Below, in pieces: positions 35,644-43,366 of a stretch of DNA of 57,822 nt. Where the stretch lies: assembly GCA_900542085.1 (NCBI GenBank), contig UQMK01000014.1, positions 1-57,822 on the forward strand, in the 5' to 3' direction. The notes beneath the pieces were generated by a model, which did not search any database, was not told the DNA's origin, and saw only the letters and a list, made by a program, of their open reading frames with translations. The first letter of the stretch is position 1. Each line of letters begins with the position of its first letter. Source of the stretch: an uncultured Collinsella sp. GTDB taxonomy: Bacteria; Actinomycetota; Coriobacteriia; Coriobacteriales; Coriobacteriaceae. Position numbers and translations under genes: made by a program.

Positions 35644-35748
35644 GGTACCTTCCTTCCTCGCAACTTGACGTATCCACCATACGAGGGGCGCCGTACCGGC
35701 GGAAGTTTCCGTTGGTGAGGGTTCTATAACGCTGGGGTGCGCACGGGG

Positions 35749-35940
35749 TTATAATCCGCGGGTTCTAGGCGTCACCTCAAAGAGATCGGCGCCGAGCTCG
35801 TCGGCGATGGCCTGAGCTACGACAGCGGTGTGGCCCTGTGCCGAGTAGCAGGCCACGAGGACGTTGCCGTCTGCAGCGGGCACTGCGGCGGGCTCGTCCT
35901 CGACCGCCGACTGGTCCTCGGCGGCGGCTTGGTTGGTCCG
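35749..35940 (-). pseudogene. Remnant of a flavodoxin-domain protein
   Basis: An open frame of 63 codons bounded by in-frame stops and lacking an ATG. It reads an Ala/Glu/Asp-rich linker, then VLVACYSAQGHTAVVAQAIADELGADLFEVTP. This is the beginning of an FMN-binding flavodoxin domain, cut off after the first beta-alpha unit. It follows the AKR gene at 35955 on the same strand. Exported flavodoxin-like proteins often neighbour such AKRs, so an original AKR-flavodoxin operon lost its second gene. Confidence 0.65.
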
Positions 35941-35954
35941 TTATCGTCTGAGCG

Positions 35955-36803
35955 CTACTCCTGCGCGTCGAAATCGGGGCGTATGGCCAGGTAGCCCTCG
36001 AGTGCTTCCTCAGTGGCGGTGTAGTAGGTCATGGTCCCGTCGAGCTTGGCAATCTCGGCCATCTCGTCTTCGGTGAGGGAGAAGTCGAAGATGTTCGCGT
36101 TGTCGGCGATGTGGGCGGGGTTCTTGGAGCCGGGGATGATGGAGGTGCCCATCTGCACGTGCCAGCGCAGGATCACCTGGGCCGGGGTCTTGCCGTACTT
36201 CTCGGCGAGAGCGACGAAGATGGGCTCCTCCAGAAGACCTTTGTCGCCGTGGCCGAGCGGGTACCACGCCTCGATCACCGTGCCGTACGGCGCGAGGTAG
36301 GCGCGCAGGTCGCGCTGGGCGTGATAGGGGTGGCACTCAACGGTCACGAGCTGCGGCATGATGTCGGCGACCTCGATGACCTCGGCGATCTTGTCTTGCG
36401 GGAAGTTGGAGAGGCCGAGGGCGTGCACCTTGCCCGCGCGGTACGCCTCCTCCATCGTGCGCCACGCGGCCAGGTAGTCGCCTACCGGCTGGTGCAGGAT
36501 GAGCATGTCGACGTAGTCGAGCCCCAGGCGCTGGAGCGTGGCGTCCACCGCCGGCATGCCTGCGTCGTAGACGCTCGGCCAGAGCTTGGTGGAGACGAAG
36601 ATCTTGTCGCGCGCGATGCCGCTCTTGGCGATGGCACGGCCCACGGCGCGCTCGTTCATGTAGGCGTTGGCGGTGTCGATGTGCTCGTAGCCAGCCGCGA
36701 GCGCGGCGGTTGCGGCTGCCTCGGCCTCGGCCGGGGCCATGAGGAAGGTGCCCAAACCTTCGATGGGCATCTCTACGTCGTTGTTGAGCTTCAGATACTC
36801 CAT
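35955..36803 (-). CDS. Aldo/keto reductase, second copy
   Basis: A 282-residue AKR with Asp43, Tyr48, Lys73 and His104 in HIDTANAYMNE, STKLW and LHQP, plus the cofactor-binding IIPGSKNPAHIADN. Only moderately similar to the AKR at 34792. The start follows AAGGAGGAGACC. Divergent from the LysR gene with about 130 bp between starts, so LysR probably controls it. Downstream is a flavodoxin remnant. Confidence 0.93.
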   Translation of the reverse strand: MEYLKLNNDVEMPIEGLGTFLMAPAEAEAAATAALAAGYEHIDTANAYMNERAVGRAIAKSGIARDKIFVSTKLWPSVYDAGMPAVDATLQRLGLDYVDMLILHQPVGDYLAAWRTMEEAYRAGKVHALGLSNFPQDKIAEVIEVADIMPQLVTVECHPYHAQRDLRAYLAPYGTVIEAWYPLGHGDKGLLEEPIFVALAEKYGKTPAQVILRWHVQMGTSIIPGSKNPAHIADNANIFDFSLTEDEMAEIAKLDGTMTYYTATEEALEGYLAIRPDFDAQE

Positions 36804-36932
36804 GGTCTCCTCCTTAATGGTGACTTTTCGAATGCAATGCTACGGCGTTTACTGACGTGCGAGAAGTTCACGTTGGAATGATGGATATAACCATGGGGTA
36901 TATACGGCACATAATGCGTGACAGGAGGATCG

Positions 36933-37832
36933 ATGTACAACCCACAGCTTGACACTTTCATCCGCGTGGCGGAGGCGGGCAGCTTCTCCAAGGCGGCACA
37001 AGAGTCCTTCATCACGCCCACGGCCGTCATCAAGCAGATGAACCTGCTGGAGTCGCGGCTAGGCCTTACGCTGTTCCACCGATCGCATCAGGGGCTTTCG
37101 CTTACGCGAGCAGGCAGGTCGCTGCTCGCCGACGCCCGCCATATCGTGCAGTACTCTCAAGAATCAATCGCACGCGCCCGCGTCGCCGAGCGTGGAGAGA
37201 AGCGCATCATCCGCGTGGGAGTGTCGCTCATGACGCCCAGCACGCCGCTCGCGAAGCTGTGGCCGAAGGTGAAGGAACGTTGCCCTGGCATGAGCCTTCA
37301 GGTGGTCACGTTTGAAAACACACCCTCGGCGGCACGCGGTTTGGCGAACCTCGGGCAAGACATGGATATCGTGGCGGGGATTTTCGACGATGCCTTTCTT
37401 AAAGAGCGCGGGTGCCTGGGCCTCGAGCTTTCGCGCGAGCCGCTCTGGTGCGCCGTTCCCGTCGACAACGAACTCGCCAAACGCGACATAGTCACATTCG
37501 ACGACCTCCACAATCACAGTCTTATGCTTATACGCCGGGGCTGGAACGCCGAAATCGACCGCGTGCGCGACGAGATACTCTTGCATCATCCTCAAATCGC
37601 GCTCGTAGACTTCCCGCAATATCGGGCGGAGGTGTTCAATCGCGGCGCGAACGAGGACCTCGCGCTTGCGACGCTGCCGTTGTGGGCCAACGTCCACCCC
37701 ATGCTCAAAACCGTCCCTACCGATTGGGACTGTCTCGTGTCTTACGGGCTGCTTCATTCGTCGCACCCCGCAGACCATGTGCGGGAGTTCCTCGATGCGG
37801 TGTCTGCCGCGCTCGAGGCAAAGCATCGATAG
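36933..37832 (+). CDS. LysR-family transcriptional regulator
   Basis: A 299-residue LysR regulator. The N-terminal winged helix (1-60) is FIRVAEAGSFSKAAQESFITPTAVIKQ; linker helix; periplasmic-binding-like effector domain (about 90-295). The ATG at 36933 is preceded by AGGAGG; a GTG 15 bp upstream would place that site inside the gene. It is divergent from the aldo/keto reductase at 35955, the classical LysR arrangement. The terminator at 37882 belongs to a segment duplicated at 40100. Confidence 0.92.
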   Translation: MYNPQLDTFIRVAEAGSFSKAAQESFITPTAVIKQMNLLESRLGLTLFHRSHQGLSLTRAGRSLLADARHIVQYSQESIARARVAERGEKRIIRVGVSLMTPSTPLAKLWPKVKERCPGMSLQVVTFENTPSAARGLANLGQDMDIVAGIFDDAFLKERGCLGLELSREPLWCAVPVDNELAKRDIVTFDDLHNHSLMLIRRGWNAEIDRVRDEILLHHPQIALVDFPQYRAEVFNRGANEDLALATLPLWANVHPMLKTVPTDWDCLVSYGLLHSSHPADHVREFLDAVSAALEAKHR

Positions 37833-37861
37833 ACAGTTGCGAGCAGATGCGCTTATGCCTA

Positions 37862-38098
37862 TGGGAATAACGGGAATAACAGCCTCCGAGCCCTCTGGTT
37901 CGGATGCTTTCTTTTTGCATGTCTGCCTAAAACGACTCCTTGCCAAAGCCCCTTGAGCATCGGGCGGCATTATTGAGCGTGGGCGTTATCGTAGGTATCT
38001 TTGATTTCTTCCGGCAAATCGTCGGGAATCAGTGTCTTCACTCTATCCTCGTTGCCATCCTGAATCGCCTGCTCGTAGTACCAGCACTTGAACCTTTG
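37862..38098. repeat. Copy 1 of a duplicated terminator/merR-end segment
   Basis: About 225 bp homologous to 40084-40313, roughly three quarters to four fifths identical by eye. It comprises a terminator hairpin (GCCTCCG.../CGGATGC, then TTTCTTTTT, 37882-37917) and the 3' end of a merR gene. The two copies flank the truncated yjdF-like and ATPase genes. Confidence 0.8.
37970..38092 (-). pseudogene. Remnant of merR 3' end
   Basis: Forty in-frame codons and a stop, starting FKCWYYEQAIQDGNEDRVK. They match the C-terminus of the intact MerR protein at 40185 with about seven substitutions. No start codon or DNA-binding domain remains. Confidence 0.8.
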
Positions 38099-38112
38099 GT
38101 GCTCATCGCCGG

Positions 38113-38373
38113 CTACTTAAGTGCTTTCGCCGCCTCGCGGGCGCGCCGCTTGGGGTTCTTCGCGGGTTTGCTTGTTTCAGTGACCTTGTCGCCGAAGAAC
38201 GAGAGCTTCTCCCATTCGCTTGTAACGAATTGCAGGATCTCCTCATCGGGCGGCTCCGCGCCGAAGACGATGCGGGCGACGCCGTACCTCCCGTCCTCGA
38301 CATGCTCCGCCAGCCCGACCCAGAATTGGCCGTCGTGATATACGGTCAGGGTGGACGACATGCTGATCTGCAT
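38113..38373 (-). CDS. Truncated YjdF-like (DUF2992) protein
   Basis: 86 residues resembling the YjdF/DUF2992 family: LTVYHDGQFWVGLAEHVEDGRYGVARIVFGAEPPDEEILQFV split over the N-terminal half, followed by the start of the family's basic tail (AKNPKRRAREAAKALK). Family members usually continue with a long Lys/Arg/Gln-rich tail; here the frame stops at the merR remnant, so the 3' end is probably lost. The start at 38373 follows AAAGGAGG. Family function is unknown, though in Firmicutes the gene is linked to an azaaromatic-sensing riboswitch. Confidence 0.68.
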   Translation of the reverse strand: MQISMSSTLTVYHDGQFWVGLAEHVEDGRYGVARIVFGAEPPDEEILQFVTSEWEKLSFFGDKVTETSKPAKNPKRRAREAAKALK

Positions 38374-38624
38374 GGTTGGTTCCTCCTTTATGTAGATGAC
38401 CATGCAGAGAAGGGACAACCAAGGAGGCAGGTTACTGATGCGGACTCCCGCACGCCCACGACTAGTCGATGTAGACTGTGTTTTCATCTATGACGCGATA
38501 TCAAGTGAGCATGGAAGAGCTGGAATAAGGTTTAAGAAACCAATTTCTGTAAAATCGAAAAAATAGGTGCCTTAACTGAGGATTATCATCATCTCTGATA
38601 AGCTAAGCAGGGGAGGCGATTTCC
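38374..38624. promoter_or_regulatory. Leader of the yjdF-like gene, possible riboswitch
   Basis: On the minus strand the leader contains ACAGTCTAC, a stem GTGCGGGAGTCCGCA, CAGTAACCTGCC and then the ribosome site. This is a possible yjdF-motif RNA by gene context and partial resemblance only. I cannot verify the fold. The plus half near 38550-38624 holds the ATPase promoter and its AGGGGAGG site. Confidence 0.3.
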
Positions 38625-39848
38625 ATGAAACTGTATCATCGCGAGCAATACTTGAAGAAGATTCGACCGTTCTACGATGACGACCTGATCAAGGTGATCA
38701 CGGGTATCCGCCGCTGCGGCAAATCGTGCCTCATGTCGACGATTGCCGAGGAACTGAGAAACCGTGGTGTCGAAGACAAGGACATCATCTACCTCGACCT
38801 CGACAAGCGCGGCAACCGCTCAATTAAGACGCCTGATCAGCTGGAGGAAAAAATCGAGTCGCTTCTGGCTGACAATGACTTCAAATACCTCTTCATCGAT
38901 GAGGTGCAGAACGTCCGAGACTACGAGGAGGTCGTGAACGCCTATAACTCGGATGGCGGCTTCTCGATCTTCATCACTGGCTCCAACTCGTATCTGCTGT
39001 CTGGCGAGCTGATGACCAAGCTCACGGGTCGATACGTGGAGTTCGAGATGTTCACCCTATCCTTTTCCGAGTTTCTCGACATGAAGAGGTTCATGGGCAA
39101 GGAGGTCGGTGACGCGCGAATCGAGTTTGACGAATATCTGCGGTATGGCGGGTTTCCCCGGTCTCTGGAATACGACGATCCCGAGGCGAAGGCTCGCTAC
39201 ATCGAGGATGTCGTTGGACAGATCGTCGACAAGGACATCAGGACTCGCAACAAGATCCGGAACATTGATACGTTCAACCGTGTCATGACCTATGTCATCA
39301 ACAACTACGGTGCGCCGACGAGTCTCACCAGCCTCCACGACTATTTCACCAAGACGGAGCGTATCGCCGTCGAGCGGCGGACGATCGCCGCCTATATCCA
39401 GATGCTCATCGATGCCAAAGTGCTCTACAGATGCGAGAGATTCGACCTTAAGTCCCGCAAATCGTTACGCGGCGAGGAGAAGTACTACCTTGCGGATCCG
39501 GGTATCTATTTTGCGCGCAACGTCGATGTTCGGTTGAACTACGGGCCCTCGCTGGAAAACGCCTTGTACATCTATCTCCGCGCGAGGGGATATAAGCTAT
39601 CCGTGGGCCGCATCGGGAAGCTGGAGTGCGACTTCATCGCGCGTAAACGCAACGCCTACGCCTACATTCAGGTTTCAATGACAATCGCCGATAGGGACGT
39701 GGAAGAGCGTGAGTACAGGCCGTTCGGCTACATCAGGGACGGATATCCGCGCTACCTTTTCACGCTTGACCCCCTGTTGCAGGAGAGGGATGGCGTCAGG
39801 CATCTGAACATGGTGTCGTTTATGAAAGATGACGGCGGCCTAATTTGA
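38625..39848 (+). CDS. AAA ATPase with DUF4143 domain
   Basis: A 407-residue P-loop ATPase of the ATPase/DUF4143 family common in gut bacteria. Walker A is GIRRCGKS at 27-34; Walker B YLFIDEVQN; ITGSNSYLL sensor segment; arginine-finger-like GRYVEFEMFTLSFSEFL; DUF4143 nuclease-like domain (about 210-380) with LECDFIARKR resembling the PD-(D/E)XK core. Start follows GGGGAGGCGATTTCC. Cellular role unknown; such genes are accessory and often near mobile boundaries. It lies between the two copies of the duplicated segment. Confidence 0.88.
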   Translation: MKLYHREQYLKKIRPFYDDDLIKVITGIRRCGKSCLMSTIAEELRNRGVEDKDIIYLDLDKRGNRSIKTPDQLEEKIESLLADNDFKYLFIDEVQNVRDYEEVVNAYNSDGGFSIFITGSNSYLLSGELMTKLTGRYVEFEMFTLSFSEFLDMKRFMGKEVGDARIEFDEYLRYGGFPRSLEYDDPEAKARYIEDVVGQIVDKDIRTRNKIRNIDTFNRVMTYVINNYGAPTSLTSLHDYFTKTERIAVERRTIAAYIQMLIDAKVLYRCERFDLKSRKSLRGEEKYYLADPGIYFARNVDVRLNYGPSLENALYIYLRARGYKLSVGRIGKLECDFIARKRNAYAYIQVSMTIADRDVEEREYRPFGYIRDGYPRYLFTLDPLLQERDGVRHLNMVSFMKDDGGLI

Positions 39849-40184
39849 GTGGCGGCCGGATTCCTTGGCTTCCGGGTGCGTAGGTAGCGTGAGTATCAAA
39901 TGGGAACTCTTGCCTCACGAAGAATCGGCAGGCCGAGAACTCACATTGAAATTAACGAGCTTTTGACCAGTGGCTCCTGTTACCGAATGGGAATAGCAGG
40001 AACTGGCTTCTGAACTCACGTACTGGTGTTGCCGAGTAACGCCTGATACTGTTCGTCGTCGCAAGGCAAAGCCACCGGCAAAGTAGCGGGAATAACGGCC
40101 TCCGGACCCTCTGGTTCGGAGGCTTTCTTTTTCGTTCTGCGCGGAAAGAGCTCCTTGTCGGAGTCCCATGGGTAGCGAACGGCT
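39849..40184. other. Intergenic region with copy 2 terminator
   Basis: 336 bases after the ATPase gene. Terminator GCCTCCG...CGGAGGC followed by TTTCTTTTT lies at 40100-40134. The rest contains no gene. Confidence 0.55.
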
Positions 40185-40313
40185 TTAGCGAGCGTGCGCG
40201 TTCTCGTAGGCGCCTTTGATCTCTTCCGGCAAATTGTCGGGAATCAGCGCCTTCACTCTATCCTCGTTGCCATCTTGGATCGCCTGCTCGTAGTACCAGC
40301 ATTTGAACTTCAG
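40084..40313. repeat. Copy 2 of the duplicated terminator/merR-end segment
   Basis: Counterpart of 37862-38098. This copy contains the 3' end of the intact merR gene, so it is likely the parental copy. Confidence 0.8.
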
Positions 40314-40625
40314 CATGTCCAGCGCACGGTTCATGTTCGCGATCTCCGACTCCATGTGGGCCTTTCGCTCCTCAAACATGGCCTTGCGCTGGGGATATGT
40401 TGATGGGCCTTCCGCGCACCATTCCATGAACAGCCGGATGTCCTTGATCTCCATCCCCGCCTTCTTTAGGCATTCAATGATTCGAAGTGCCTCGAGTTCC
40501 GTATCGCCAAATCGGCGAATGCCGGACGCCCGCTCCAATCCCGGGAACAATCCCTGCTTGTCGTAATATCGCAGCGTGGAAGCGGGCAAGCCGAACATCT
40601 CCGCCACTTGTCCGATTGTGTACAT
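40185..40625 (-). CDS. MerR-family regulator
   Basis: A 146-residue MerR regulator. The N-terminal winged helix is YTIGQVAEMFGLPASTLRYYDKQGLFPG, followed by the dimerisation coiled coil; a single conserved-looking Cys pair lies in KFKCWYYEQ and FMEWCAEG. It resembles the NmlR/AdhR-type carbonyl- or electrophile-responsive subgroup more than metal sensors, because there is no C-terminal Cys cluster. It is divergent from the CMD-cupin/hydrolase/flavin reductase genes, and its spacer has an operator of MerR geometry. Start follows GGAGGAGCT. Confidence 0.9.
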   Translation of the reverse strand: MYTIGQVAEMFGLPASTLRYYDKQGLFPGLERASGIRRFGDTELEALRIIECLKKAGMEIKDIRLFMEWCAEGPSTYPQRKAMFEERKAHMESEIANMNRALDMLKFKCWYYEQAIQDGNEDRVKALIPDNLPEEIKGAYENAHAR

Positions 40626-40656
40626 AGCTCCTCCGGATAAATTTTGAGTTTATTCC

Positions 40657-40684
40657 TTGACCTAAAGTCAGGTTTAGGTATTAC
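40657..40684 (+). promoter_or_regulatory. MerR-type promoter/operator
   Basis: A perfect 7-bp inverted repeat ACCTAAA/TTTAGGT (40660-40679) overlaps a -35 TTGACC (40657-40662) and runs to the -10 region (TATTAC or TACCTT), as in MerR-activated promoters. It reads toward the CMD-cupin gene. Confidence 0.7.
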
Positions 40685-40848
40685 CTTCATTCTCGTCAAT
40701 ACAAATCGGGAGCGCAAGGGGTGTTCCGTAATCGCCGGGCACCCTGCTCTTGAGCAGGCGCGACGAATGGGCACGGGAATCTAGGCGGACCGCTTGGCCG
40801 CGCGAAGACAGATCCATGTCCAGAACTATCAACGGGAGGAAAAAGATC

Positions 40849-41613
40849 ATGGCAATTAAACAGACGGCAGGCAGAGATGCCCTGGGGGACTTTGCCCCCA
40901 AATTTGCACAGCTCAATGACGATGTGCTGTTCGGCGAGGTGTGGGGCCGAGAAGACAGGCTCTCCCTTCGAGACCGCAGCGTGGTGACGGTGGTGGCCCT
41001 GATGGCGCAGGGGCTGACGGACTCTTCGTTCCGCTTCCATCTGATGTCCGCAAAGAACAACGGTGTGACCAGGGCTGAGATAGCGGAAATCCTTACGCAC
41101 GCGGCGTTTTATGCGGGATGGCCCAAGGCGTGGGCGGCCTTCCGCATGGCGAAGGAGGTCTGGGCAGATGACGATGCCGCCGACGCAAAGGCCGAGCACC
41201 AAAACGAGATGACCTTCCCCATCGGTGCCCCCAACGACGCATTCGCGAAGTACTTTATCGGGCAAAGCTACCTCGCGCCCCTTTCCACCGAGCAGGTCGG
41301 CGTCTACAACGTGACGTTCGAGCCCGGCTGCCGCAACAACTGGCACGTCCATCACGCCAAAAGCGGTGGCGGACAGATTCTCGTCTGCGTGGCTGGTCGA
41401 GGGTTTTATCAGGAATGGGGCAAACCGGCACAGGAGCTGTGCCCTGGCGATGTAGTAAATATTCCCGCGGGCGTAAAGCACTGGCACGGTGCGGCGCCCG
41501 ACAGCTGGTTCTCCCATCTCGCGGTAGAGGTTCCGGGCGAGGAGACCTCCAACGAGTGGTTGGAGCCCGTGGACGACGAGCAATACCCTAGAGCGACTGA
41601 CAAGGAAGCTTAG
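40849..41613 (+). CDS. Carboxymuconolactone decarboxylase-cupin fusion
   Basis: A 254-residue two-domain protein. The N-terminal CMD/AhpD-like domain (about 15-105) has DRSVVTVVALMAQG and EILTHAAFYAGWPKAW, with no CxxC peroxidase pair. The C-terminal cupin (about 135-235) has its metal-binding His motif NNWHVHHAKSGGGQILVC and GVKHWHG. Start at 40849 follows GGGAGG. First gene under the MerR operator; the hydrolase starts two bases after its stop. Likely part of a MerR-induced detoxification set. Confidence 0.88.
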   Translation: MAIKQTAGRDALGDFAPKFAQLNDDVLFGEVWGREDRLSLRDRSVVTVVALMAQGLTDSSFRFHLMSAKNNGVTRAEIAEILTHAAFYAGWPKAWAAFRMAKEVWADDDAADAKAEHQNEMTFPIGAPNDAFAKYFIGQSYLAPLSTEQVGVYNVTFEPGCRNNWHVHHAKSGGGQILVCVAGRGFYQEWGKPAQELCPGDVVNIPAGVKHWHGAAPDSWFSHLAVEVPGEETSNEWLEPVDDEQYPRATDKEA

Positions 41614-41615
41614 GC

Positions 41616-42587
41616 ATGGAGCAGTTGAAACTGACGCAGGAATGGGACAAGGTATTCCCCAAAAGCGACAAGGTTGAGCACAGCAAGGCAACCTTCCGCA
41701 ACCGATACGGCATCACGCTGGCTGCCGACGTGTACGTACCTAAGAAAGCGGAAGGCAAACTGCCCGCCATCGCCGTCAACGGCCCGTTTGGCGCGGTGAA
41801 GGAGCAGTCCTCCGGTCTGTACGCGCAGAAAATGGCGGAGCTGGGATTTTTCGCAATTGTCTTTGACCCGTCCTATACCGGCGAGAGCGGCGGCACGCCT
41901 CGCTATGTAGCATCCCCGGACATCAACACCGAGGACTTCTGCGCAGCGGTGGACTTCCTCTCGGTACAGGAAAACGTCGATCCAGGGCGCATCGGCATCA
42001 TCGGCATCTGCGGTTGGGGCGGCATGGCAATCAATGCTGCATCCATCGACACTCGTATCAAAGCTACTGCTGCTATGACGATGTACGACATGACCCGTGT
42101 GACCGCCAACGGCTATTTTGACGCTGAGGATTCCGAACAGGCGCGCTTCGAAAAGCGGAAAGCGCTGAACGCGCAGCGCACCGAGGACTATAAAAACGAC
42201 AGCTATGCGCTGGCGGGCGGCGTGGTCGATCCGCTGTCGGAGGACGCGCCGCAGTTTGTGGCGGACTATTACGCCTACTACAAGACTCCGCGAGGCTACC
42301 ATCCCCGCAGCCTGAACTCCAATGGGGGCTGGAATGTGACGTCTTCGCTGTCCTTTTTGAATATGCCGATTTTGCAATATAGCAGTGAAATCCGCTCTGC
42401 CGTGTTGCTGGTGCATGGCGAGAAGGCGCACTCCCGCTATTTCAGCGAAGCCGCGTACGGCAAGCTGACCGGGGACAACAAGGAATTGCTCATTATCCCT
42501 GGTGCCAGCCATACCGACCTTTACGATCAGATGGACATCATTCCGTTTGGAAAGCTGAAGGCATTCTTTGAGGAGTATCTGAAATAA
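41616..42587 (+). CDS. Alpha/beta hydrolase with Cys nucleophile motif
   Basis: A 323-residue alpha/beta hydrolase of the YcjY/dienelactone hydrolase-like type. The nucleophile elbow reads GICGWGG, with Cys instead of the usual Ser, as in dienelactone hydrolase-type members. Acid and His positions are consistent with LLVHGEKAHS and PGASHTDLYD. No signal peptide. Starts two bases after the CMD-cupin stop, so tightly coupled. Likely acts on an electrophilic or lactone substrate, which is inference. Confidence 0.88.
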   Translation: MEQLKLTQEWDKVFPKSDKVEHSKATFRNRYGITLAADVYVPKKAEGKLPAIAVNGPFGAVKEQSSGLYAQKMAELGFFAIVFDPSYTGESGGTPRYVASPDINTEDFCAAVDFLSVQENVDPGRIGIIGICGWGGMAINAASIDTRIKATAAMTMYDMTRVTANGYFDAEDSEQARFEKRKALNAQRTEDYKNDSYALAGGVVDPLSEDAPQFVADYYAYYKTPRGYHPRSLNSNGGWNVTSSLSFLNMPILQYSSEIRSAVLLVHGEKAHSRYFSEAAYGKLTGDNKELLIIPGASHTDLYDQMDIIPFGKLKAFFEEYLK

Positions 42588-42732
42588 GGCGTGCCTTGAT
42601 TTAATGCCAAGTCTCCAGCAACGATTCTTCTAAAGAGAGGGAGTAGCTGAAACGAGGCGATTGATTAACTCCATTCGTTTTGGTTACAAGAAAACATGCT
42701 GCGCGCCTGCAGCATGAAGGAGAGGGAATCCT
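42588..42732. other. Intergenic spacer with hairpin before the FMN reductase
   Basis: A perfect 8-bp hairpin CATGCTGC/GCAGCATG (42695-42716) ends three bases before the GGAGAGGG ribosome site of the next gene and could modulate its translation. Confidence 0.5.
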
Positions 42733-43263
42733 ATGAATATCGTTGTATTGAGCGGCAGCCCGCGTAAGGGCGCCAATACCGATACCATGGTCGAGGCGTT
42801 TGCCGAGACTGCGCGTGAGGGCGGCAATACGGTCGAGGTCGTCCGCGTTGCCAGCAAAAAGATTGCCGGCTGCTTGGGATGCCAGTACTGCTTCGCCCAT
42901 GAGGGCGTCTGCGTGCAGAAGGATGACATGGCCGGTGTGATCGAGTCGCTGAAAGACGCAGATATGGTCGTCTTCGCCTCGCCTATCTACTGGTTTGATA
43001 TCACTGCGCAGGAAAAGGCCGCCATCGACCGTCTGTACGCCTTCGGTGCCACGGGATTTCCGTTCACCAAGACGGCTCTTTTGCTCGATAGTCACAGCGA
43101 GGGTGTCTATGACGCGGCGATCGCCATGTACAAGTCAACCTGCGCATACTGCAAGTGGGAGGACCAGGGCATTGTCACCGTCAGCGGTATGACCGAGCGC
43201 GACAGCATGGTGTCGTCGCCCAAGTTAGAAGAGGTGCGAGAGCTCGCCCGCAAGCTGGCCTAG
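42733..43263 (+). CDS. NADPH-dependent FMN reductase/iron-sulfur flavoprotein
   Basis: A 176-residue flavodoxin-fold oxidoreductase. FMN phosphate loop LSGSPRKGANTDTM (residues 6-19) and compact CLGCQYCF Cys pair (about 47-53) as in iron-sulfur flavoproteins; ASPIYWFDITAQ lies over the isoalloxazine. Donates electrons to flavins or small electrophiles. Same strand as the MerR-controlled pair, 145 bp downstream. It ends at a strong bidirectional terminator. Confidence 0.9.
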   Translation: MNIVVLSGSPRKGANTDTMVEAFAETAREGGNTVEVVRVASKKIAGCLGCQYCFAHEGVCVQKDDMAGVIESLKDADMVVFASPIYWFDITAQEKAAIDRLYAFGATGFPFTKTALLLDSHSEGVYDAAIAMYKSTCAYCKWEDQGIVTVSGMTERDSMVSSPKLEEVRELARKLA

Positions 43264-43281
43264 CGCGCATTTCTAATAACG

Positions 43282-43323
43282 AACAAGGCCCGAAAGGTTC
43301 ATTAGAACCATTCGGGCCTTGTT
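43282..43323. terminator. Bidirectional terminator
   Basis: Perfect 13-bp outer arms (43282-43294 and 43311-43323) with a further inner GGTTC/GAACC stem, between the convergent FMN reductase and topoisomerase subunit A genes. Confidence 0.85.
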
Positions 43324-43366
43324 GCGTTGCAAGGGAACTGGGCTATCGGAATCGGCCAGTCGGCTG

